From Tahibacter aquaticus (GTDB lineage: Bacteria > Pseudomonadota > Gammaproteobacteria > Xanthomonadales > Rhodanobacteraceae): a stretch of 64,000 nt of DNA. The notes under the pieces were generated by a model that saw only the letters and a program-made list of their open reading frames with translations, did not search any database and was not told where the DNA came from. A program made the translations under genes and the position numbers. Within the stretch, counting starts at the first letter, position 1. Each line of letters begins with the position of its first letter. Shown piece after piece: positions 10,884 through 21,117 of the stretch. Location of the stretch: NCBI RefSeq assembly GCF_004363655.1, contig NZ_SNZH01000014.1:62001-126000 (forward strand), written 5' to 3'.

Positions 10884-13800
10884 ATGGGGCTCAGGGGCCG
10901 TCCGTATGGTTGCCGCACTGCGCCAGTAACAGGCTGGAGGGTGCTGGTTTTGCTGCTGTTCGGCCTCGCCATCGGCGGCCTGCGCGTGGGCCATGCCGGC
11001 GCGGTAGCGGGTATCGACGATATTCGTTTTCGTACTTTCAGCACCGGCGAAGGCCTGTCCCAGGCCAGCGTGCGGGCACTGGCCCAGGACAGCAGCGGGT
11101 TTCTCTGGGTTGGTACACAGGACGGCCTCAACCGCTTCGACGGCAACGGCTTCAAGGTCTATCGCCACGACCGCAGCGATCCCTGGTCGCTGGCGCAGAA
11201 CCATATCTGGGCGCTAGCGCCCGGCACCGACGGCAGTCTCTGGATAGCCACCCAGGGCGGCGGCCTGAGCCACTACGATCCCGATCTCGACCGCTTCGAC
11301 AACTTCCAGGCTGATCCGGCGCGCAGCGATGCGCTGGCCGCCAACCATGTCACCGCGCTGCTGCTGGACCGGCGCTCGCGCCTGTGGGTGGCCAGCACCG
11401 GCGGCCGCCTGCAATGGCTGGAAGCCGGGCAGCGCCGTTTCGTCGATGCGCCGCTGGGCGTGCTGCCGGCGCTGCGCATGGTGCGCAGCCTGCTGCAGGC
11501 GAACGACGGCACGCTCTGGATCGGCACGCGCGACGGCCTGCTGCACACCGACGCGGACGCCCGCGCGCTGCTGCCGCTGCCGCCACTTCTTGCACAGATG
11601 GAAATTTATGCATTGGCCGCCGCGGCCGACGGTAGCCTCTGGGTCGGCACGGCCGAAAGCGGCCTGCTGCACCTGGCGGCCGACGGCAGCGTGCTGGCGC
11701 ATCTGCGCTTCGATGCCGCCGCGGCGCCGGCTGCCAGCCTGCCCGACGATGCAGTGCGCGGCCTGCTCGCCGATGCCGACGGCGGCCTGTGGATAGCCGG
11801 ACAGAATCGCGGCCTGGCCCACTACGAGCCGCAGCGCGGCCGCTTCACCCTGTACCAGCACGATGCCACGCGCGACTACACGCCCGCCGCGAACCGGCTG
11901 TGGAGCCTGCTGCGCGAACGCAGCGGCCTGCTGCTGGTCGGTTCCTGGGTGAATGGCCTGAGCGTGCACGACCCGCGCACGCGCGCCTTCCTGCGCGTGG
12001 ATGCGGTGGCGAACGAGCCGCGTGCCCTGCCGGCGCGGCCGGTGATGAGCGTGCAGGCCGATGCCGACGGCACGCTCTGGGCCGGCCTGATCGAAGGCGG
12101 CGGCCTGGTGCATCTGGACTTGCAGCAGGGCGTGCTCAAACGCTACGTCAACGATCCGCACGATGCGTCCTCGCTGTCGCACAACTTCGTTCAGCACGTT
12201 ATCCGCGGCCGCGACGGCAGCCTGTGGGTGGCGACCATGGGCGGCGGACTGAATCGCCTGCGTCCGGGCAGCGAGCGTTTCGAACACTTCCGCCACGATC
12301 CCGCCGACGCGGGCAGCATCGCCGCCGATTCGCTGATCTTCGTCTACGAAGATGCGGCCGGCACGCTCTGGGTCGGCACGCTGGATCACGGCCTGGACGA
12401 GCTTTGCGCCGGCTGCAGCCGTTTCCGCCACCATGTACACGATCCCGCCGACCCGCACAGCCTGGCCGGCGACACGCTCAACGCCGTGCTGGAGACGCGT
12501 GCCGGCGAGTTCTACCTGGCCTATCGCTCGGCCGGCCTGGGCCGGCTGGACCGCGCCAGCGGCAAGGCGCAACGCCTGCGCACGCGCGGCGACGACGTCG
12601 CCGGCCTGGGCAACGACTCGATTTCCGCGCTGGCCGAGGACAGCAAGCACCGCCTCTGGGTCGGTGTGCAAGGCGGCGGCGCGGCGCTGCAGACCGGCGA
12701 GCGCGACGGCGTGCCGCAGTTCCGCCTGTTCGGCACGGCGCAGGGCCTGGCCGCCGACGCGGTCGGCGAAATTGCCGAAGACCGCGACGGCCGCATCTGG
12801 GTCAGCACTACGGTCGGGCTGAGCCGCATCGATCCGGTTTCCGGCGCCATCGTCAATTTCGGTCCGCGCGACGGCACCTTGGCGCGGGGCTACTGGGTCG
12901 GCTCGATGAGCACCCTGCCGGACGGGCGCATCGCCTTCGGCGGCCTGGATGGCCTCAGCGTGGTCGACCCGGCGGCGGTGCAGCTGCCTGCGCCGCCGGC
13001 ACCGCTGGTCACCGGCGTGCTGCTCAACAACGTCGCCGTGCAGCTGCGCTGGCGCGACGCGCAGTCGCCACTGCAGCGCAGCCTGCTGCGTGGCGGCGTA
13101 GTGGAATTTGCCTATAACGATGACAATGTCACTTTTGAATTCGCAGCGCCGGATTTTTCCAATGCCGAATCTCTGCACTATTCCTACCGGCTGGAAAACC
13201 ACGATCCGCGCTGGATAGACACCGACCACGCGCGCCGTTTCGCCACGTATACCGATCTCGCCGCCGGCAGCTATACCCTGCACATACGCGCGCGCCGCGC
13301 CGGCGCGGGCTGGACCGACCAGGAAAGCCGCGTCAGCGTGCTGGTGGCACCGGCGCCCTGGGCCTCGCCGTTGGCCTATCTGGCGTATTTCGCCCTGGCC
13401 GCCATGGCGACGCTGCTGGTCTGGCAGCGCCTGCGCGCCAACCGGCTCGCGCGCGAAGCGGTGCAGGAGCGCATCAAACTGAGCGAGGAACGCCTCAAGC
13501 TGGCCCTGACCGGCAGCGGCAGCGAACTGTGGGACATCGACCTGCCCAGCGGACGCATGCACCGGGAAAACCGCCTGGAACACCTGACCGCGACCTCGGA
13601 CGCGGTCGAGCAGACCATCGCCGCCTACCGGCCGTTCGTGCATCCGGAAGACATCGCCCAGTTCGAACACGCGCTGGCCCTGCATCTGCGCGGCGACAGC
13701 GCGGTATTCGAGGCGAGCTACCGCACGCCGGACCGGCAGCAGGAATGGGTCTGGCTGCTCACCCGCGGCCGCGTCGTCGATCGTGACGGCAGCGGCCAGG

Positions 13801-14732
13801 CGCGGCGCGTCACCGGCATCACCCAGGACATCAATGCGCTCAAGCGCGCCGAAGAAGCGCTGCGCAGCCTCAACGAGGAACTGGAATTGCGCGTGGAGCG
13901 GCGTACTGCCGACCTGCGCGCGGCCAACGTGGAACTGCGGCATACGCTCGACCGGCTTACCCTGGCCCAGCGCCAGCTGCTGGAATCGGAAAAGCTCGCC
14001 TCCCTCGGCGGCCTGGTCGCTGGCATCGCGCACGAGATCAACACGCCGCTGGGCGTCAGTGTCACGGCGGCTTCGCACCTGGTCGAAGAGGCGCGGCGTC
14101 TGGCGCGCCTGCTGCAGGAAAACCGCCTGAGCAAGCAGGAGCTGGATCGCTTCCAGCGCAGCGCGCGGGAAAGCGCCGAGATGATCCTGCGCAATCTGCA
14201 GCGCGCCGACCGCCTGGTGAAAAGCTTCAAGCAAGTTGCCGTGGACCAGTCCACCGAAGATCGCCGCGTGGTGGAGCTGGGTCACTGCATCGAGGAAATC
14301 CTCACTACGCTGGGGCCGACCCTGAAGAAGACGCCGCACAGCGTTGAGCTGGACTGTGCCCAGCCGGTGGTATGCGAAACCGCGCCCGGCGCGCTGTACC
14401 AGATCGTCACCAACCTGGTCATGAACTCGTTGATGCACGGTTTTGCCGACGGCCGCGCCGGCATCATCCGGCTGAGCATTGCGCGGCGGCAGCAGGACAT
14501 CGAGGTTCTGTACCGCGACAATGGCTGCGGCATGGACGAAATGACGCGCGTGCGCATCTTCGATCCTTTCTTCACCACGCGGCGTGGCCAGGGCGGCTCC
14601 GGCCTGGGCATGCATATCGTCTACAACCTGGTGACGCAATCGCTCGGAGGTTCGATTCGGGTGGACAGCAGCGCAGGGCAGGGCATCGAGGTCGCTATCT
14701 TCTTCGGCGGCGGGCCCCGTGCCGTGGCCTGA
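10884..14732 (+). CDS. propeller-type sensor histidine kinase with PAS domain
   Basis: Up to 1282 residues. After a signal/anchor (VLVLLLFGLAIGG) come about twelve two-component propeller repeats (W-V/I-G-T-x-D/G-G-L-x-R/H pattern), forming a periplasmic beta-propeller sensor, then a Y_Y_Y domain (about 735-820). A transmembrane helix (about 828-849) leads to a PAS-like domain (866-986), a coiled coil, and a kinase core with His1050 in GIAHEINTPLG, and ATP-binding boxes NGCGMDE and GSGLGMHIVYN. No receiver domain is fused. The start is uncertain: a GGAGG at 10936-10940 could serve a TTG at 10950, removing 22 residues. A paralogue follows 10 nt later. The ligand is unknown; related propeller sensors often respond to glycans. 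Confidence 0.88.
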   Translation: MGLRGRPYGCRTAPVTGWRVLVLLLFGLAIGGLRVGHAGAVAGIDDIRFRTFSTGEGLSQASVRALAQDSSGFLWVGTQDGLNRFDGNGFKVYRHDRSDPWSLAQNHIWALAPGTDGSLWIATQGGGLSHYDPDLDRFDNFQADPARSDALAANHVTALLLDRRSRLWVASTGGRLQWLEAGQRRFVDAPLGVLPALRMVRSLLQANDGTLWIGTRDGLLHTDADARALLPLPPLLAQMEIYALAAAADGSLWVGTAESGLLHLAADGSVLAHLRFDAAAAPAASLPDDAVRGLLADADGGLWIAGQNRGLAHYEPQRGRFTLYQHDATRDYTPAANRLWSLLRERSGLLLVGSWVNGLSVHDPRTRAFLRVDAVANEPRALPARPVMSVQADADGTLWAGLIEGGGLVHLDLQQGVLKRYVNDPHDASSLSHNFVQHVIRGRDGSLWVATMGGGLNRLRPGSERFEHFRHDPADAGSIAADSLIFVYEDAAGTLWVGTLDHGLDELCAGCSRFRHHVHDPADPHSLAGDTLNAVLETRAGEFYLAYRSAGLGRLDRASGKAQRLRTRGDDVAGLGNDSISALAEDSKHRLWVGVQGGGAALQTGERDGVPQFRLFGTAQGLAADAVGEIAEDRDGRIWVSTTVGLSRIDPVSGAIVNFGPRDGTLARGYWVGSMSTLPDGRIAFGGLDGLSVVDPAAVQLPAPPAPLVTGVLLNNVAVQLRWRDAQSPLQRSLLRGGVVEFAYNDDNVTFEFAAPDFSNAESLHYSYRLENHDPRWIDTDHARRFATYTDLAAGSYTLHIRARRAGAGWTDQESRVSVLVAPAPWASPLAYLAYFALAAMATLLVWQRLRANRLAREAVQERIKLSEERLKLALTGSGSELWDIDLPSGRMHRENRLEHLTATSDAVEQTIAAYRPFVHPEDIAQFEHALALHLRGDSAVFEASYRTPDRQQEWVWLLTRGRVVDRDGSGQARRVTGITQDINALKRAEEALRSLNEELELRVERRTADLRAANVELRHTLDRLTLAQRQLLESEKLASLGGLVAGIAHEINTPLGVSVTAASHLVEEARRLARLLQENRLSKQELDRFQRSARESAEMILRNLQRADRLVKSFKQVAVDQSTEDRRVVELGHCIEEILTTLGPTLKKTPHSVELDCAQPVVCETAPGALYQIVTNLVMNSLMHGFADGRAGIIRLSIARRQQDIEVLYRDNGCGMDEMTRVRIFDPFFTTRRGQGGSGLGMHIVYNLVTQSLGGSIRVDSSAGQGIEVAIFFGGGPRAVA

Positions 14733-14742
14733 GGCTGCGCGC

Positions 14743-17700
14743 ATGGCGTTGCGTGCATTGCTGGCACTGCTGCTGGCAGCCGCGCTGCCGGCTGTGGCGG
14801 CGCGGCTGCAGGCCGACGCGGTACGTTTCCAGAACTACGATGTGGAACAGGGCCTGTCGCACGGTCGCGTGCGTGCGATCGCGCAGGACGGCAGCGGCTA
14901 TATCTGGATTGCCACGCGCGACGGCCTGAACCGCTTCGACGGACGCCGCTTCCGCATCTATCGCCACGATCCGGCCGATCCGCACAGCCTGCCCGATAAC
15001 GTCGTGATGGCCCTGGCCACGCAGGCCGATGGCACCTTGTGGATAGGTACTGCCGGCGGCGGGCTGGCGCGCTACGACGCTGCGCTGGACCGTTTTGAAC
15101 GTTACCGCGCGGGCGCGCAGACCGGCCTGGCCAACAACTACGTGCGCACCGTGCAGGCGGGCAGCGACGGCCTGCTCTGGGTCGGCTGTTTCGGCCTGGC
15201 GGTACAGCGCTTCGATCCGCGCACAGGCAAGGCCCACGACCTGAGCATCGGGCGCCCGCCGCAGCTGCAGCGCGTGCATCGCGTGATCGAACTGCCCGAC
15301 GGCGGCAGCATTTTCATCGCCGGTGCCGGCGTGTTGCGCTGGGACGGGCATTCGGCGCAATTGCAGCATTTGCTGGCGCCGCAGGGCGAGCTGCAGTCCA
15401 CCGTTGAGTGGGCGCTGCTCGACCGCGCGCAGCAGCTGTGGATAGGCCTGCTCGACGGTGGGCTGATGCGGCTGAAACTCGATGGCACGGTAATGGCGCA
15501 CTACCGTTCTGGCGCGGGCGCGGTGTTCAAGTCCGGCGACGTGCGCGGCCTGCTGCAGACACGCAGCGGCGACATCTGGGTAGGCACCCGCGGCGGCATT
15601 GCGCGGTACGACGCCGACAGCGACGGCTTTGTCGAAATTCGCCATGACGAAGCCGACGACAGCAGTCCGGCGGCGGACATCTACATGCTGTTCGAAGATC
15701 GCGAAGGCCTGATCTGGAGCGGCAGTTCCAGCCAGGGCATCGGCGTGCACGATCCGGTCAGCCAAGGTGTTGCGGTGTATCGGCGCCGCGCCAACGATCC
15801 GGCCAGCCTGCCGGACAATTCGGTGCAGGCCGTGCTGCATCTGGCCGACGGCAGCCTCTGGCTGGGCCTGGGCCGCGACGGCGGACTGGTACGTTTCCAG
15901 CCGGGAGTCGGCGTAGTGCAGCATTTCCGCCATGACGCGGCCGATCCGCACAGCCTTGCCAGCAACGCGATCACAGCGCTGGCGCTGGGTCGCGACGGCA
16001 GCCTCTGGGTCGGTCTGGAAGCCTATGGCCTGGACCGCCTGCCTCCCGGCGGCACGCGCTTTGTGCATTTCCGGCGCAAGGCGGCCGATGCGCATTCTCT
16101 GCCCGGCAATCTGATCAACGACCTGTATGTCGATACCGAAGACACCTTGTGGGTAGGCAGCGACGGCGGTGGCCTGGGCAGCCTGTGCAGCGGCTGCAGC
16201 GAGTTCCGCCGCTATGCCAGTACGCCGGGCGACGATTTCGATCTTTCCGTCGCCACGGTCACCGGCATTGTCGAGACCAGGGACCGCAGCATCTGGTTCG
16301 GCCTGTTCGGCGGCGGCCTGGCGCGGCTGGATCGCGACAGCGGCACGGTGCAGCGCTTCGGCACGCAGCGCAATGCCGGCGCCGGGCCGAGCAACGATGT
16401 GGTGCGCGCGCCCTTCGTCGCCCGCGACGGTACGCTGTGGGCCGGCGGCAGCGCCGGCCTGGATAAAATCGTGCGCGGCAGTGACGGCAGCCTGGGCTTC
16501 CAGGCGCAGCAGTGGCCGGCCGATGCGGGCTCACGCAGCATCAGCTGCATCGTCGAGGACGAGCGCAATGTGCTCTGGCTGGGCACGGCCGACGGCCTGT
16601 TGCGTTTCGATCCGGCGGTGGACCTGTCGCCGCAGCGCATTCCGCTGCTCAACCATGGCGATCGTCGCGGCTATGCCAGCAATGCCTGTGTCGCTGGCGG
16701 CGGACAGGTATTTCTCGGCAGCCCGGCCGGCCTGGTCGAATTCGCCGGTGCCGCACTGCCGACTATGGCGACGGTGGGGCCGCTGGTACTCAACGACCTG
16801 CTGCTGTTCAACCAGCCGGTGCGGCCGCAGCCCGGCCGCGACGACGCGCTGCTGCAGCGCGCACTGAGCTACAGCAACGGCCTTCAGCTGGACTATCAGC
16901 ACAGCGTGTTCGGCTTCGATTTCGCTGCGCTGGATTACCGCGGCGGCGACATCGTGTATCGCTATCGTCTCGACGGCCTCAACGACGACTGGGTACCGTT
17001 GCTGCCGGACCAGCGCAGCGTGAGTTTTTCCCGCGTGCCGGCCGGCAACTATCGCTTTCGGGTACAGGCGCGGCGCGACGGCGTAGCGCCGCGCGAGACC
17101 GGCATCGATCTGCGCATTGCACCGCCGCCGTGGCGTTCGCCGTGGGCCTATGCCGGGTATGCGCTTCTGGCGCTGTGCATCGTCGGTGGCAGTATGCGAC
17201 GCAACCGGCGCCGCCTGGCCTATGCCCGGCACGTCGCCGCGACCATACAGCGCAGCGAAGAAGCCCTGCGCAAGCTCAACGACGAACTCGAAGCGCGCGT
17301 GGTGCAGCGCACCGTCGACCTGAGTCGCAGCAACGCGGAACTGCAGGCCACGCTGGATCAATTGCGCCTGGCCCAGCGCCAGCTGGTCGAGGCGGAAAAA
17401 TTTGCCTCGCTGGGTGGCCTGGTTGCCGGCATCTCGCATGAAATCAACACACCGCTCGGCGTCTGCCTGACCGCCGCATCGCACCTGCAGCAGCAGTCGG
17501 TGCAGCTGCGCGCGCGCCTGGCCGACGGCAGCTTGCGCCGCTCCGAGCTGGAGCAGTTCCAGCGTGCCGCCTGCGAGGGCAGCGACTTGATCCTGCGCAA
17601 CCTGCAGCGGGCCGATCGTCTGGTGCGCAGCTTCAAGCAGACCGCCGTCGACCAGTCCACCGACGAGTGGCGTGAACTCGACCTGGAGCAATCCGTGCGC

Positions 17701-18138
17701 GAGGCCCTGATCATGCTGGGGCCGGTGCTGCGGCCGACGCCGCATCGCATCCGCATCGAATGTGCCCAGCCGGTGCATCTGTTCGCTTCGCCGGGCGCGC
17801 TTTACCAGATTGTGAGCAATCTTGTCCTCAATGCGCTGCAACACGCGTTCCTGCCCGAGCGTGCCGGCAACCTGGTGATCCAGATTTCCGCCAGTGACGA
17901 TTATGCGCATCTGCGCGTTGCCGACGACGGTCGCGGCATGAACGACAACGAGCGCGCGCATGCGTTCGATCCGTTCTTCACCACGCGTCGCGGCAGCGGC
18001 GGCAGCGGCCTGGGTCTGCATATCGTCTACAACCTCGTCACCCAGGTATTGCGCGGCCAGATCGATTGCGATTCGGTCAGTGGCGCAGGCACCTGTTTCG
18101 ACATTCGCTGGCCGCGTCATTTCCGGCGCGAGGGCTGA
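14743..18138 (+). CDS. propeller-type sensor histidine kinase without PAS domain
   Basis: 1131 residues, paralogous to the gene just upstream. Start 14743 gives a good signal peptide (MALRALLALLLAAALPAVAA) with GAGG upstream, 10 nt after the previous stop; an overlapping GTG at 14719 is the alternative. Order: periplasmic two-component propeller repeats, Y_Y_Y domain (about 690-785), one transmembrane helix (about 800-820), coiled coil, HisKA with His899 in GISHEINTPLG, and HATPase with DDGRGMND and GSGLGLHIVYN. Unlike its neighbour it has no PAS domain. The two kinase cores are very similar, so partner sharing or heterodimers are plausible. Confidence 0.88.
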   Translation: MALRALLALLLAAALPAVAARLQADAVRFQNYDVEQGLSHGRVRAIAQDGSGYIWIATRDGLNRFDGRRFRIYRHDPADPHSLPDNVVMALATQADGTLWIGTAGGGLARYDAALDRFERYRAGAQTGLANNYVRTVQAGSDGLLWVGCFGLAVQRFDPRTGKAHDLSIGRPPQLQRVHRVIELPDGGSIFIAGAGVLRWDGHSAQLQHLLAPQGELQSTVEWALLDRAQQLWIGLLDGGLMRLKLDGTVMAHYRSGAGAVFKSGDVRGLLQTRSGDIWVGTRGGIARYDADSDGFVEIRHDEADDSSPAADIYMLFEDREGLIWSGSSSQGIGVHDPVSQGVAVYRRRANDPASLPDNSVQAVLHLADGSLWLGLGRDGGLVRFQPGVGVVQHFRHDAADPHSLASNAITALALGRDGSLWVGLEAYGLDRLPPGGTRFVHFRRKAADAHSLPGNLINDLYVDTEDTLWVGSDGGGLGSLCSGCSEFRRYASTPGDDFDLSVATVTGIVETRDRSIWFGLFGGGLARLDRDSGTVQRFGTQRNAGAGPSNDVVRAPFVARDGTLWAGGSAGLDKIVRGSDGSLGFQAQQWPADAGSRSISCIVEDERNVLWLGTADGLLRFDPAVDLSPQRIPLLNHGDRRGYASNACVAGGGQVFLGSPAGLVEFAGAALPTMATVGPLVLNDLLLFNQPVRPQPGRDDALLQRALSYSNGLQLDYQHSVFGFDFAALDYRGGDIVYRYRLDGLNDDWVPLLPDQRSVSFSRVPAGNYRFRVQARRDGVAPRETGIDLRIAPPPWRSPWAYAGYALLALCIVGGSMRRNRRRLAYARHVAATIQRSEEALRKLNDELEARVVQRTVDLSRSNAELQATLDQLRLAQRQLVEAEKFASLGGLVAGISHEINTPLGVCLTAASHLQQQSVQLRARLADGSLRRSELEQFQRAACEGSDLILRNLQRADRLVRSFKQTAVDQSTDEWRELDLEQSVREALIMLGPVLRPTPHRIRIECAQPVHLFASPGALYQIVSNLVLNALQHAFLPERAGNLVIQISASDDYAHLRVADDGRGMNDNERAHAFDPFFTTRRGSGGSGLGLHIVYNLVTQVLRGQIDCDSVSGAGTCFDIRWPRHFRREG

Positions 18139-18340
18139 GCGGCGTGGTGCCTGCGGCGATGCGGCGTGCCTTTGCGCATCGCGTTGTGGCCTTGCAGTGC
18201 CTGGTCAATTGTCATCGCCGCGACACGCGCAGGTGCCGCAGCGCGATGCCTTGCAGCCGCCGTGAAAATAGCCGCGGCGAACGCGGAAATTTTCTTTATC
18301 TGGAGTAGACTGGCACGGGACTCACGGCGGGAGGGGCCGC

Positions 18341-19867
18341 ATGGGAGTGCTGGACGACAGCCTCGTATTTGCCGATGAACCCGTGCGGGCGTTGCCGCCG
18401 TGGAAGGTGCTCGTCGTCGACGACGAACCCGAGGTACACAACGTCACGCGCCTGGTACTGGGCAATTTCCGTTTTGCCGAACGCCCGCTGGAACTGCTCA
18501 GCGCGTTTTCCAGCGAGGAAGCCCTGGGCCTGTTGTCGCATCACGACGACACGGCCGTGGTACTGCTCGATGTCGTGATGGAATCCGAACAGGCCGGCCT
18601 CGACCTGGTCCGCAGCATCCGCGGGCGCCTCGGCAATCAGTTCGTCCGCATCGTGCTGCGCACCGGCCAGCCGGGCCAGGCGCCCGAGCACGAAGTCATC
18701 GCTGCCTACGACATCAACGACTACAAGGAAAAGACCGAGCTGACGGCGCAGAAGCTCGCCACTACCTTGTACGCGGCGTTGCGCGCCTATCGCGACATGC
18801 GCACGATCGAAGCCAACCGGCGCGGCCTGGAAAACGTCATTCGCGCATCCGGCCAGGTGTTCGCGCACCAGCCGCCGCAGCAGTTCGCTTCCGTGGTGCT
18901 GACCGAGCTGGCCGGCCTGCTCGGCGTGACCAACGGTGCGCTGTGCTGCAGTGTTGCCCATCCGGACGGCACGCTGCCGGAACATTTCCCGATCGCCGCG
19001 GCCAGCGGCGACTACGCCCGCTATCTCGAAGGCAATGCGGACGAGCAATTGCCCGATCATGTCGTGCAGTCGCTGCGCCAGGCCTATCTGCGCAAGCAGC
19101 ATGTATTCGGCGACGACCACTACGTATTGCATTTCCGCGACAGCAACGCCGCCGAGGCCTTGCTCTACGTCGGCGAAGCCCATGGACTGGACCAGTTGGG
19201 CCATCGCCTGCTGCAGGTGTTCTGCAGCAATGTCGCCATCGCCCACGAAAACCTGCACCTCAACCAGGAGCTGCTCGACAGTCAGCTCGACATGGTCTAC
19301 CTGCTGGCCGGCGCGGCCGAGTCGCGCTCGCGCGAGACGGCCAATCACGTGCGCCGCGTCGGCCTGCTCGCGGCGATGCTGGGCCGGCTCTACGGCCTCG
19401 ACGAAAAAACCTGCGAACAACTCAACTACGCAGCGCCGCTGCACGACATCGGCAAGATCGGCATTCCCGACGCCATCCTCAACAAGCCGGGTGCGCATAC
19501 GCCCGAAGAGACCGTCGTCATGCGCACGCATGCGGAGATCGGCGCGCGCCTGCTCAGCGGATCGCGCCGGCCGGTGTTTCGCCTGGCAGCGGACATTGCG
19601 ATCAGCCATCACGAAAACTGGGACGGCAGCGGCTATCCGCGTGGGCTGGACGGCACGGCGATACCGATCGCCGGGCGCATCACCGCACTGGCCGATGTAT
19701 TCGACGCCCTGGGCAGCAAGCGCTGCTACAAGGATGCCTGGCCCGAGGCCGAGATCCGTGCGTTTATCGCCGGGCAGCGCGGCATAAAGTTCGATCCGGG
19801 TCTTGTCGACCTGCTGTTCGAGAACTGGGACGGGGTCGTCGGCCTGAGAAGGCAGTTGCCCGACTGA
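18341..19867 (+). CDS. response regulator with DUF3369 and HD-GYP domains
   Basis: 508 residues. Receiver domain at 22-145 with VVDDEPE acidic cluster and phospho-acceptor Asp77 in VLLDVVM; a DUF3369 segment follows; the HD-GYP domain occupies about 310-500 with HDIGKIG (about 367-373), an HH pair in ISHHENWDG, and GSGYPRG. HD-GYP domains of this kind hydrolyse cyclic di-GMP, and the metal-binding and GYP residues are intact. It lies 202 nt after the second propeller kinase on the same strand, making it the natural phosphorylation target of one or both kinases; this is inferred from position. Confidence 0.9.
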   Translation: MGVLDDSLVFADEPVRALPPWKVLVVDDEPEVHNVTRLVLGNFRFAERPLELLSAFSSEEALGLLSHHDDTAVVLLDVVMESEQAGLDLVRSIRGRLGNQFVRIVLRTGQPGQAPEHEVIAAYDINDYKEKTELTAQKLATTLYAALRAYRDMRTIEANRRGLENVIRASGQVFAHQPPQQFASVVLTELAGLLGVTNGALCCSVAHPDGTLPEHFPIAAASGDYARYLEGNADEQLPDHVVQSLRQAYLRKQHVFGDDHYVLHFRDSNAAEALLYVGEAHGLDQLGHRLLQVFCSNVAIAHENLHLNQELLDSQLDMVYLLAGAAESRSRETANHVRRVGLLAAMLGRLYGLDEKTCEQLNYAAPLHDIGKIGIPDAILNKPGAHTPEETVVMRTHAEIGARLLSGSRRPVFRLAADIAISHHENWDGSGYPRGLDGTAIPIAGRITALADVFDALGSKRCYKDAWPEAEIRAFIAGQRGIKFDPGLVDLLFENWDGVVGLRRQLPD

Positions 19868-20358
19868 AGGCGGCCTCCGGGCCAGGCCATCGGTTCCTTC
19901 GACGTCTTGCAGTGCCAGCGTGCGCGGCTCGCCGTCGCGAGCATGTCCGCCGCTTCTCCTGGATTGCATGCGCCTGCCCCCAATGGCGTGTGAACTTTTA
20001 TCTTTTTGCCGTCGCCCTGCGGCGGGCTGTTGCGGCAGACTGCCGTGCCGCGCTGCTGAAAAGCCCCGTTGCGCGGGAAAAAAATACGTTTGAGAGTGTG
20101 GCGTCCGCCTGAGAGGACTGTGTCGCTGGTGACGCAGTAGGTTCGAATTGCCTGCTTGCCATGCAGCGGCTGCCCTGCGAACGGCCAGAAAAACAGGCGG
20201 GAATTGCGCTGTCTGCGGCAGCCGCCATGAGCCTGGCCAGCGGCAGAATTGCGTCGCCGTCGCCCAGGCGTGCGCGCCGAGCTGACGGTGCAAGGCCAGA
20301 CACCGCGGCAGGCGGGTTTTGTACAGCCGTTTGGTCAGTGCAGTGCAGAGGTGGGCGT
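19868..20358. other. intergenic region, no gene seen
   Basis: 490 bp between the HD-GYP regulator and the broken gene. Reading frames here are short and compositionally unlike proteins. It holds scattered A/T tracts such as TTTTATCTTTTT near 19996 and a GAAAAAAAATAC-like stretch near 20080, and no recognisable hairpin terminator. Confidence 0.5.
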
Positions 20359-21074
20359 ATGCGAATCTTGCGTCGGTTTTCCCGGGGGGGCGTGCGGCTT
20401 TGCTGCTGGCGGCGTGCTGGCTGCGGCGGCGGTATCCGCCGGTGACAGTGGTGCTGCCGGCGGCGATCCCGACGCGATGCAGTGCAAGGCGATACACCAG
20501 GACGTGAGCGAGGCCGGCGTCAATGCCTTCCGCCGCACCGTCTGCGCCGATGTCGTCGCCCTCGACCAGAGCCTGGTCTACAACCGTTTCGGCTCGTTCA
20601 ATCCGTTCGGCATGATGTTCGCGCTGCGTCGCGATGTGGTTCCGGCCGGGCGCGCAGTGACGCGGTTCAGCGCCGACGATTGCGTCGCTGCTGCTGCCGG
20701 CAGCGCGGGGCGGCAATGCAGCAGCATGGATGGCGTACATTCCCGCCGGGCTGCCGCTATTCGTGACCGGCGCGCAGGCCGGCGGCGATGCGACGCCGCT
20801 GCTGGGCCGGAGCAATCTGCATGTGATCGTCGAGACGCCGGCCCTGCTTGATGCGGCGCTCGACAGCGCCACCGACGCCATCGACACGCACGCGACGGCC
20901 GCTGCCGCGCTACTGGCTGAGGCGCTGCGCGCGGCCGGGCCCGATCCGACCCGGACAGGCCTGGTGCGCGCATTCGATGACGTCGTGCTCGACGCCTACG
21001 GCCTGGACTACCGGCGCGAACCGCTGACGGGCACGTCGGCGGTGCGGATATTGCCCGGCGCGGCATTGCCCTGA
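20359..21074 (+). pseudogene. frame-disrupted secreted-protein gene
   Basis: Protein-like sequence jumps between frames. ATG 20359, with an AGAGGTG ribosome site, opens MRILRRFSRG in frame 1; a run of seven G (20384-20390) follows; a signal-peptide-like ALLLAACWL lies in frame 3; then frame 2 gives a convincing stretch from about 20470 (NAFRRTVCADVVALDQ, then SFNPFGMMFALRRDVV), and frame 3 resumes by 20730 with AYIPAGLPLFVTGAQ up to the stop at 21074. At least two shifts are needed. The middle section reminds me of the N-terminal part of large secreted multicopper-oxidase-like proteins, recalled and not checked. Decay or assembly errors in the G run could both explain it. Confidence 0.5.
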
Positions 21075-21084
21075 GCCCTGGCTT

Positions 21085-21117
21085 GCCGGCCTGCGCCGGC
21101 TTGCGCCGGCTTGCGCC
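21085..21117. repeat. short direct repeat
   Basis: Between the broken gene and the isovaleryl-CoA dehydrogenase stop, the unit TTGCGCCGGC is repeated about three times in tandem with one variant copy. No role is evident. Confidence 0.5.

Noticed and set aside
11214-14744. Very long minus-strand open frame (over 1100 codons) opposite the first propeller kinase
   Set aside because: Typical antisense shadow in GC-rich DNA; composition lacks protein-like motifs, while the plus strand shows intact domains.
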